This document shows positions 16,201 through 21,985 of a stretch of 25,189 nt of DNA, in pieces (the stretch's first letter is position 1; every line of letters starts with the position of its first letter). The DNA is from Cytophagaceae bacterium (GTDB lineage: Bacteria; Bacteroidota; Bacteroidia; Cytophagales; Cytophagaceae), in assembly GCA_021151805.1 (NCBI GenBank), contig JAGKWN010000058.1, forward strand, positions 1-25,189. Reading direction: 5' to 3'. A model generated the notes under the pieces. The model was not told the origin of the DNA. It saw nothing but the letters and a program-made list of their open reading frames with translations, and ran no database searches. The translations under genes were made by a program, and so were the position numbers.

Positions 16201-17452
16201 AACAACTCCAGGTTCATACACCGTGGAAGTTACAAACAGTTCCGGTTGCAAAGCAACTTCGGCTGTTACACAGATTACTGTGAATGCATTACCAACGGCA
16301 AGCATCACAACTCCTGTTGAGTCGTTCTGCGCGGGCGGTTCGGCAGTGCTTACAGCAAGCACAGGTACTTCATACAAATGGTTCAACGGTTCTACTCTGG
16401 TGGGAATTGCTGCAAGCTACACCGCAACGGCTGCGGGGGCTTATACCGTGGAAGTAACAAACAGTTCGGGTTGCAAAGCAACTTCTGCTCCTATAGTGAT
16501 TACACAAGGCGCAACACAAGCAACACCAACAATCGCTGCAACAACTAACACCATTTGTCAGGGTGGAACAGCTGTATTAACTGCAAGTACCGGTGCTTCA
16601 TACAAATGGTTCAGTGGCTCTACTCTGGTGGGAACTGCTAATACTTATACGGTGACAGAGACAGGATCTTACAGCGTCGAGGTAACGAACAGCTCCGGCT
16701 GTAAGGCTACCTCTTCACCTGTGCTCATCTCTGCGGGGACTGCACCAGATGCAACAATCACAGCTGCAGCAACGACTGTATGTTCCGGAAGCTCTGTACT
16801 GCTTACTGCAAGTTCCGGTACATCCTACAAATGGTTCAACGGATCCACACAGGTGGGAACTGCTGCAACCTATACCGCAACAACTCCAGGTTCATACACC
16901 GTGGAAGTAACAAACAGTTCGGGTTGCAAAGCAACTTCGCCTACGACTGAAATCATACAAACACAACCAAAGATCTGGTATGCAGACACTGACGGTGATG
17001 GATTGGGTGATCCTGCCGTAAGTCTTACTGTATGCTGGCAGCCCAATGGATATGTAGATGTTGCAGGAGACCTTTGCCCATCAAGTGCTGATAACAACTG
17101 TCTGGACTGTGCAGGCGTGGCTAACGGAACGGCATACCTGGATGACTGCTCCGTATGTGTTGGTGGCAACACCGGAAAGACAGCCTGTGTATCTACAGCA
17201 ACTCTGAATAAAACATATTCAGAAATTCAAGTATCGCCACAGCCTTTTGACGCAGGTACAACTATTACCACAAAGAATCTTGGAGTTATACAGTCCTATT
17301 CAATCATCAGCGTTTCAGGAGCGCTTGTGGAGATTAAAAATGGTTTAAATACGGTTGAAGTCACACTTGGTGAAACAATTGCATCCGGCATTTATACTGT
17401 GATTATCACAACGGAAAAAGGTGTATATACAACCAGAATCATAAAAAAATAA
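13244..17452 (+). CDS. T9SS-secreted PL11 rhamnogalacturonan lyase with Ig-like repeats
   Basis: Extracellular lyase for the rhamnose-galacturonate backbone of pectin; 1402 aa. A signal peptide ends near YYSSA (residue 29). The PL11 region (about 31-620) starts QLEKLDRGVVAVSLGGTKVF with an Fn3-like strand set, then a propeller with repeated calcium-type loops (IGDVDGDGIHE, YDFDGDGKAE, VGDMDGDGKQE) and family motifs RAGAHYTQF, SMGNHQMTVGD, LGHGDALHMSDMDPD and GGGDHGDVGRAMAADIDP. One SYKWFNGTTQVGT repeat (about 625-699), a different WSWTGPNSF-containing domain (about 700-790) and six more repeats follow. The tail has an Asp-rich linker (DTDGDGLGDP), a Cys-rich DCAGVANGTAYLDDCSVCVGG-like segment and a type A T9SS sorting domain ending GVYTTRIIKK. 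It most likely acts together with the adjacent pectate lyase. The stop is 18 nt from the convergent PorP/SprF gene. Confidence 0.93.
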   Translation: MRNFTFFSVQKPIIFLILLFIIPQYYSSAQYQLEKLDRGVVAVSLGGTKVFVSWRWLGTEDDVTFNLYRNGTKINASPLTVSNYTDNSGSTAAKYSVSAIVNGIEQPVSSGVSPWAQKYLKVPLNVPPAGVTPAGESYTYSPNDCSIGDVDGDGIHEIFVKWDPSNAKDNSQSGYTGNVYIDCYTMQGVFLWRIDLGRNIRAGAHYTQFLVYDFDGDGKAEMACKTADATKDGAGKIIGDGNADYRKSNGYILDGPEYLTVFNGKTGAAISTVNYTPARGTVSSWGDNYGNRVDRFIAAVVYLDGVHPSMVFGRGYYTRLVRSAWDFKNGQLVQRWIFDSNSSGNGSYFSMGNHQMTVGDMDGDGKQELCNGASTIDDSGKGLWANSLGHGDALHMSDMDPDLEGLEIWQCHEEPARYGNYGVEFKGGKTGQPIWGLGGGDHGDVGRAMAADIDPRYKGYECWSTSSPMYTCKGVVIGTSRPSVNFGLYWDGDLQRELLDGTKIDKWDYLNSSSARLASLYDASYGGGASCNGTKQTPNLSGDLFGDWREEVILHSADNASLLIYTTTIASSYKFRTLLHDPQYRVALAWQNSAYNQPPHLGYYLGTDMATPAKPNITIIQGNTNSCNAIISSPATSFCAGSSVVLTASTGTSYKWFNGTTQVGTGASYTATAAGDYTVEVTNAAGCKATSAVTQITVNALPVITPYVKIDAGAWTNTQTAAACEGSVISLGPQPNLSTGWSWTGPNSFSSTLRNPVLSNAAVNNSGNYIASYIDANGCKANVTISIQVTKATATITAPVTSFCAGGSAVLTASTGTSYKWFNGTTQVGTSASYTATAAGAYTVEVTNSSGCKATSAVTQITVNAAPVATITSPVTSFCAGGSAVLTASAGTSYKWFNGTTQVGTAATYTATAASAYTVEVTNSSGCKATSAVTQITVNAAPVATITAPVTSFCAGGSAVLTASGGTSYKWFNGTTQVETATSYTATTPGSYTVEVTNSSGCKATSAVTQITVNALPTASITTPVESFCAGGSAVLTASTGTSYKWFNGSTLVGIAASYTATAAGAYTVEVTNSSGCKATSAPIVITQGATQATPTIAATTNTICQGGTAVLTASTGASYKWFSGSTLVGTANTYTVTETGSYSVEVTNSSGCKATSSPVLISAGTAPDATITAAATTVCSGSSVLLTASSGTSYKWFNGSTQVGTAATYTATTPGSYTVEVTNSSGCKATSPTTEIIQTQPKIWYADTDGDGLGDPAVSLTVCWQPNGYVDVAGDLCPSSADNNCLDCAGVANGTAYLDDCSVCVGGNTGKTACVSTATLNKTYSEIQVSPQPFDAGTTITTKNLGVIQSYSIISVSGALVEIKNGLNTVEVTLGETIASGIYTVIITTEKGVYTTRIIKK
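15116..15340 (+). repeat. First Ig-like repeat of PL11 enzyme
   Basis: A single 75-aa repeat with both Cys (SFCAGSS and GCKATS) and the SYKWFNGTTQVGT core, separated from the other six by a different beta-domain. It has the NAAGC variant of the first enzyme rather than the NSSGC variant of the six downstream copies. Confidence 0.85.
15614..16960 (+). repeat. Six tandem Ig-like coding repeats of PL11 enzyme
   Basis: Six in-frame units of about 225 bp. The first four share long identical DNA blocks such as CCTGTTACCTCCTTCTG and GCAGTGCTTACAGCAAG, and all carry TNSSGCKATS. Units 5 and 6 are more divergent in protein sequence. High local identity points to recent duplication or gene conversion. 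Confidence 0.88.
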
Positions 17453-17470
17453 AGAAGCATTCAACGCGTA

Positions 17471-18349
17471 TTATTTGCTGTATTTCAAGAAAAGTTCTAC
17501 AGCATTGTCTCCATTAGCGATATAATTCAATATACCCGTCGAATAAGACATAGCAATAGATATTCTTGATGTGCCTATAGCAATATCCTTAAGTCCGGCG
17601 ATTATTACTAGACCCTTCCGGTATCTGTAATTCCCTCCGAATTCTATTAAATTCTGGAGGGTTACAATTCCAGCTATCTGCATATCATTTATTTGATATT
17701 TCTGATACCGGTACCAGAAATGTGTAGATAACTGAACATTCGGATTAATAAAAAATGAATATGAAATATTTAAATTATACTGCCTTTTCAATTCAAATAT
17801 TTGTCCGATGGGGCTAAGTATTTTTTGAAATACCTGCTGGATAGAAGTACCCGCTTTTAGTTTTTTACCCACCAGCCAGACACCCAGGTTTCCGTCATAA
17901 TTGAAATCAGAACCACCGGCGCTTGACTGCGTAGCTTTAAAAGCATAATTCACCATGCCAAAAGATAAACCACTGGACAGAAAATATCCAGTGGAAATTT
18001 TCACATGAAACGAATACACACCATAGGCTCTGTTCCTGCTGAAATAATCACCTTCACTGTTATTAAAAACCTGCATCCCTATAAAGTGTCTGTAATTCGA
18101 CTGCTTGGATCCGATACGGAAATTTGCATCAAAATATGTCTGTCTGACACCTCGAAATACCCCTAATTGAGATTTATGTCCCATATGCATCAATATATCA
18201 GATGTGTCCGCATTGGCAGGATTAATAAGCTGGTAGTTCTGAAAAAACTGATCATACACATCAGGCATAATGGTACCATTTTGGCCTCGTGTAATAAAAG
18301 GACAAATGAAAATCGCAACGAAAAAAAAACGTTCAAATATGAAATTCAT
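17471..18349 (-). CDS. PorP/SprF-family T9SS-associated outer membrane protein
   Basis: Outer-membrane beta-barrel protein of the PorP/SprF family, 292 aa from ATG 18349. After an N-terminal signal (MNFIFERFFFVAIFICPFITRGQ) comes the family-typical start VYDQFFQNYQLINPANA, then MGHKSQLGVFRGVRQTYFDANF and a series of amphipathic strands (HFIGMQVFNNSEGDYFS, YGVYSFHVKI, LGVWLVGKKLKAGTSIQQVF) to a C-terminal strand AVELFLKYSK. In known systems SprF-type proteins are needed for export of partners with type B sorting domains, such as SprB. The open frame extends to 18502, but that would overlap the divergent sigma factor gene, so 18349 or 18364 is the likely start. The divergent partners do carry type B domains, which supports a functional pair. 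Confidence 0.85.
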   Translation of the reverse strand: MNFIFERFFFVAIFICPFITRGQNGTIMPDVYDQFFQNYQLINPANADTSDILMHMGHKSQLGVFRGVRQTYFDANFRIGSKQSNYRHFIGMQVFNNSEGDYFSRNRAYGVYSFHVKISTGYFLSSGLSFGMVNYAFKATQSSAGGSDFNYDGNLGVWLVGKKLKAGTSIQQVFQKILSPIGQIFELKRQYNLNISYSFFINPNVQLSTHFWYRYQKYQINDMQIAGIVTLQNLIEFGGNYRYRKGLVIIAGLKDIAIGTSRISIAMSYSTGILNYIANGDNAVELFLKYSK

Positions 18350-18424
18350 TAAACAAAACAACATGAATTCTGTTAATAATAAAATATTATATAGCTTTAT
18401 TACTAAAATAACACATAAAAAGTT

Positions 18425-18443
18425 GTTACTTTTTGCAAAGTAA
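18425..18443 (+). promoter_or_regulatory. Promoter element with perfect palindrome before sigma factor
   Basis: GTTACTTTTTG fits TAnnTTTG apart from its T run, 34 nt before the GTG start. It is embedded in a perfect 7-bp palindrome TTACTTT-TTGC-AAAGTAA (18426-18443). An operator or autoregulatory site on the core promoter is plausible. The 109-nt gap also has to hold the PorP/SprF promoter. Confidence 0.45.
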
Positions 18444-18458
18444 TGTGTAGTAATACCA

Positions 18459-19034
18459 GTGGAGAATATTAGCAGAACAATTGTTGAATGTATTAAAAAC
18501 AAGCAGAACGAAAAAGCACTGTCTTATCTGTATAGCCACACCCTAAAAAAGGTTACGAACTATATAATGCTCAATAGTGGTTCAAAAGATGAGGCTAATG
18601 ATGTATTCCAGGATGCTGTAATTGTTTTTTTCAAATCTGTCATTGAAAACAAATTCGACCCGAATCTATCTGTTGATGCCTACATTTTTACAATCAGTAA
18701 AAATTTATGGATCAACATTGCCAAACGGAAAAGAAAACTTGCACATATAGCTATTGAGGATGATTTCCAATATACAGATTCGAAAGATCAGTTAAGTACA
18801 CTGATTTCCAAAGAAAAAAGACATGCATTAGATCTGGCTTATAGTAAATTAAGTGAACCATGCAGAAAGTTATTGGGCATGGTCGCTTATGAGAAAATGA
18901 GTATGAAAGAGCTCCAGGAAAAAATGAACCTTACAAGTGAAAATGCTGCCAAAACAATGCATTACAGGTGCAAGAACGCTTTTCATAAAATTATTAAAGA
19001 GGATTCTGATTTATTAAATATTCTAAAGCCTTGA
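18459..19034 (+). CDS. ECF-like sigma-70 family RNA polymerase sigma factor
   Basis: A 191-aa alternative sigma factor. Region 2 spans about residues 12-90 and includes SGSKDEANDVFQDAVIVFF and SVDAYIFTISKNLWINIAKRKRK, the -10 binding and core-binding helices. Region 4 spans about 120-182 with the helix-turn-helix MSMKELQEKMNLTSENAAKTMHYRCKNAF. The start is GTG at 18459; I see no in-frame ATG upstream, and the first internal Met (MLNSG) would remove part of region 2. The next gene, an anti-sigma-like protein, overlaps it by 4 nt (TTGA), the usual sign of a sigma/anti-sigma pair. It probably controls its own operon and possibly the divergent PorP/SprF gene, in part through the palindrome at 18426-18443; the regulon is unknown. 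Confidence 0.88.
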   Translation: MENISRTIVECIKNKQNEKALSYLYSHTLKKVTNYIMLNSGSKDEANDVFQDAVIVFFKSVIENKFDPNLSVDAYIFTISKNLWINIAKRKRKLAHIAIEDDFQYTDSKDQLSTLISKEKRHALDLAYSKLSEPCRKLLGMVAYEKMSMKELQEKMNLTSENAAKTMHYRCKNAFHKIIKEDSDLLNILKP

Positions 19035-20134
19035 GACCAGAACTTGAACAATATTATCTGATTGACCGTTACCTTGAAAACAAGCTCACAGGCGAAGAAC
19101 TGATTTCATTTGAAAATCAGCTTAGTCAGGATGCGCAGTTTTTAAAAAGGGTTGAGGAACAACGCATGATAAATGATTTTATACTTGAAGCTGAATTAAA
19201 AAGTGTACGCGCACAAATAGAGGCTGATTTAGCCGGCATGCAAAATCCTTCTTTCTTCAGAATGCATTGGAAGTGGATCACTGCAGGAACTTTTTTAATA
19301 GCAGGCATTTTATACTTTTCACTTTTAAATAAAAAAAGTATATCTCCGTCACAGGAGGCTCATTTGCATCAATCAATACGGAGTTCTCAAAGCACCTCTC
19401 TGAAACCCATTAGAGATGCTGATAAAACAGAAGAATTCACCCCTGTTGAAAAAGTCACTATTCATAAAACAAATAACAGTTCAATTAACCATGCTGGCAT
19501 TCCGGATGAAATCAGAACCAGCGCTGACAGTATATTAAACAGCACAGTAATTGAACCTGTCATAAGTCGTGAGACTGCTGCAAATCCAGATGCGAAAAAA
19601 GAACACACGATACATGATTGCTCACTAACTGAAATAAGTTGTTCCATGACAACTGAAACATCGTGTTCCAATTCCCGTACAGGATCAATTTCAATTGAAA
19701 AAATATCCGGCGGACTGGAACCTTATTCTCTGACTTTAAATAATAAAAAAATTAAAGCAAAAAATATTTCCGAACTTGGCGCAGGAATATATACATTGAA
19801 AATAACTGACAAAAATGGCTGTTACAAAGAATACCAGACAATCGTATCAGAAAAAAATTGTATATCAGCCATACAACAAGGATCAAAATTCAACATTAAT
19901 CCTGCCATTGGCGAAACATGCAGTATACCGTTTGACAGTAATAAAAGGGGAAACGTCATTATCTATAACAGAAGCGGCAAAATTATTTACAGAGATACAA
20001 ATCCGGATAAAGATTATGCGGAATGGAACGGTACCGACGGTTATGGAGCCCTTGCAGAGCCAGGGCTTTATGTATATATTATTGAATATGAAGATGGCAC
20101 AAAAATTACTGGTGAAGTGAATATCATGAGATAA
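19031..20134 (+). CDS. Anti-sigma-like membrane protein with SprB-like repeat and type B T9SS domain
   Basis: A 367-aa protein with a striking layout. The N-terminal about 75 residues (ELEQYYLIDRYLENKLTGEE and VEEQRMINDFILEAELKSVR) resemble the cytoplasmic part of Bacteroidota anti-sigma factors. One membrane helix follows (about 80-98, WITAGTFLIAGILYFSLL), then a Ser/Thr-rich linker, a SprB-like repeat (about 200-280; SGGLEPYSLTLNN and GAGIYTLKITDKNGCY), and a C-terminal domain of the gliding-motility-associated, type B sorting kind (about 290-367; VIIYNRSGKIIYRDTN, EWNGTDGYG, PGLYVYIIEYEDG, ending VNIMR). There is no signal peptide, so the N-terminus should stay in the cytoplasm. The TTG start at 19031 overlaps the sigma factor stop (TTGA). 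The stop overlaps the next ATG by one base. It could link surface export to sigma release; that is inference. Confidence 0.8.
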   Translation: MRPELEQYYLIDRYLENKLTGEELISFENQLSQDAQFLKRVEEQRMINDFILEAELKSVRAQIEADLAGMQNPSFFRMHWKWITAGTFLIAGILYFSLLNKKSISPSQEAHLHQSIRSSQSTSLKPIRDADKTEEFTPVEKVTIHKTNNSSINHAGIPDEIRTSADSILNSTVIEPVISRETAANPDAKKEHTIHDCSLTEISCSMTTETSCSNSRTGSISIEKISGGLEPYSLTLNNKKIKAKNISELGAGIYTLKITDKNGCYKEYQTIVSEKNCISAIQQGSKFNINPAIGETCSIPFDSNKRGNVIIYNRSGKIIYRDTNPDKDYAEWNGTDGYGALAEPGLYVYIIEYEDGTKITGEVNIMR

Positions 20135-21762
20135 TGAAAAATACCAAATACATATCCTATCTGGCTTCTTTATGTTTTTATATAACAGTAATATTTACTG
20201 GATATGCACAAACGTATTACGCCATACCGGACCGGAACCTGCGTTCTATTTTAGTAAGAGACTATGCCTCGGTCATGACGAGCGATAGCTTATTAGACGT
20301 GGCTGCAGCCAGAGGTCTGGCACAATCCTTAAACCTTGATAACAGCAATATATCAAATGCAGATGGTCTGCAATTTTTTGAAAGCGCTGGTCTGCTGAAA
20401 TTAAGGAATAATAATTTATCTGAAATTCCTCAGTTAAGTTCGATGAAAGGACTTAGAAGGGTGTATCTAAGTAACAACCATCTGAATGCATTACCTGATC
20501 TTTCTGCGCTTTATAAATTGATCGATTTGTATATTGTTAATAATAATATAACGGATCTAACACCCATAGCAGGTAAAAGCACATTACAGAATTTAACGTG
20601 TTCTGCAAACAACATTACAAACCTGCCGGATTTATCTGCTTTGATAAATCTTCAATGGCTGGTTATAAGCAACAACCCTATCCAGACATTACCTGACTTA
20701 AGCTTTAATACGAATTTAACCACGCTGGATGTAAGCAATACCAACATCACGTCGATACCAGGACTTCCTTCACTGGTTAACCTGAAAATACTGACTTGCG
20801 AAAACAATTCTTTTACAGATCTTTCCTTTTTAAATTCCAATACAACATTAACCACTCTTACAGCACAAAACAATTTACTAACATCCCTTCCTGATTTCAG
20901 CAATAAACCAGCATTAGCCAGTGTCAATATCTCCAATAACAATCTCACCTTTGAAGATATTATTCCCTTAACATTACTTCCTAATTTCTCCGCATTCACC
21001 TATTCGCCGCAGGCTGATTTGAGTCTGCCTTTATATTCTGATATACGGGAAGGTGATCATTTCTCTTATGAAGTTGTTCTTGACAATGGAATCAATTCTG
21101 ATCAATTCGTATGGTATAAAAATAATGTACCGCTAATCACAAGCAACAGCGGATTGTATGCCTTTGCTCCTTCATTCATGAGTGATTCAGGTTATTATTC
21201 AGTATCGATTCAAAACAACAATGTACCAGGTCTTATATTAAAAACGAATACTGCAAAACTAAACGTTTACCCTTGCATAGAAATAAATAATCTGCAAATA
21301 AATATACTTAGTTCTGATTGCAGAGAAGGTTCAATCATTGATATGAATGGAACAACTATTTCAGGTGCAAGCTTGCCTTTACTATATACACTGCAGGCAG
21401 CAGGTTCCTCTAATAATATTCAGGCAACTTCAAATACTCAATTCAAAAATATTGCACCGGGTTTATATGTATTAAATGTAAAAGACTCAAAAAACTGCAC
21501 GACATCAAAATCATTTACGGTAAATAAAAACAGCGATTGCCAGAATGTGTTTTCACCTAATGGAGACGGTATTATGGACTCTTATTTTATCCCCGATGCA
21601 GGCACTGCACAAATTTTCAATACATCCAGGAAGCTGATTAAAACATTATCCATTCCCGCTGAATGGGATGGTTCAACAGACAATGGAAGCATGGCTGATG
21701 CGGGTTATTATATCGTTATAATAAACGGAACAAAGACTATTGACATCAGTTTATTCAGGTAA
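20134..21762 (+). CDS. Secreted leucine-rich-repeat protein with type B T9SS domain
   Basis: Surface or secreted protein, 542 aa. A signal peptide ends near FTGYA (residue 25). About nine leucine-rich repeats (about 87-285) follow the bacterial pattern of LxxLxxxNNxLxxLPDLS, for example LRRVYLSNNHLNALPDLSAL. An Ig-like domain (about 288-385, FVWYKNNVPLITSNSGLYAF), an SprB-like repeat (about 390-465, IAPGLYVLNVKDSKNCTTS) and a type B sorting domain (about 470-542; NVFSPNGDGIMDSYF, AEWDGSTDNGSMADAGYYIVII) complete it. The last two domains parallel the anti-sigma-like protein upstream, with which it overlaps by one base (TAATG), so it is third in a coupled operon. A ligand-binding or adhesive surface partner is likely; the ligand is unknown. 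Confidence 0.88.
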   Translation: MKNTKYISYLASLCFYITVIFTGYAQTYYAIPDRNLRSILVRDYASVMTSDSLLDVAAARGLAQSLNLDNSNISNADGLQFFESAGLLKLRNNNLSEIPQLSSMKGLRRVYLSNNHLNALPDLSALYKLIDLYIVNNNITDLTPIAGKSTLQNLTCSANNITNLPDLSALINLQWLVISNNPIQTLPDLSFNTNLTTLDVSNTNITSIPGLPSLVNLKILTCENNSFTDLSFLNSNTTLTTLTAQNNLLTSLPDFSNKPALASVNISNNNLTFEDIIPLTLLPNFSAFTYSPQADLSLPLYSDIREGDHFSYEVVLDNGINSDQFVWYKNNVPLITSNSGLYAFAPSFMSDSGYYSVSIQNNNVPGLILKTNTAKLNVYPCIEINNLQINILSSDCREGSIIDMNGTTISGASLPLLYTLQAAGSSNNIQATSNTQFKNIAPGLYVLNVKDSKNCTTSKSFTVNKNSDCQNVFSPNGDGIMDSYFIPDAGTAQIFNTSRKLIKTLSIPAEWDGSTDNGSMADAGYYIVIINGTKTIDISLFR

Positions 21763-21869
21763 TCCCATAATCTGAATTTGATACGTATACGTTTGCACGA
21801 AAATACAATCCCTACTTTTATTCACTGCGATGTTCACAATTAAATGAGGCAACTCTTTTAAATTTTTCT

Positions 21870-21880
21870 GTTACTTTTTT
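21870..21880 (+). promoter_or_regulatory. Putative -7 promoter element of GH74 gene
   Basis: GTTACTTTTTT matches the shared element. It lies 116 nt before the GH74 ATG, predicting a leader of about 100 nt that would contain the hairpin at 21902-21958. Confidence 0.35.
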
Positions 21881-21901
21881 TCATTCATTTTGTAATACGT
21901 G

Positions 21902-21958
21902 CAGACCGCTCATTGTTGTCGATCTTTTATTTCTTTATAAAGATCGGAGTGAAGTCTG
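21902..21958 (+). promoter_or_regulatory. Structured leader hairpin before GH74 gene
   Basis: The inner stem pairs CGATCTTT (21920-21927) with AAAGATCG (21939-21946). An outer stem pairs CAGAC (21902-21906) with GTCTG (21954-21958), with TCA/TGA pairing between them. The whole element ends 27 nt before the ATG. It matches no known riboswitch that I recognise. Confidence 0.4.
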
Positions 21959-21985
21959 TTATAATTCAAGATTTAGAATCCATTT

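Noticed and set aside
17453..17470. Terminator between the convergent PL11 and PorP/SprF genes
   Set aside because: Only 18 nt separate the two stops and I saw no stem with a T run there.
18350..18502. Upstream extension of the PorP/SprF frame to 18502
   Set aside because: It would overlap the divergent sigma factor start and remove the promoter gap, and the extra residues precede a normal signal peptide.
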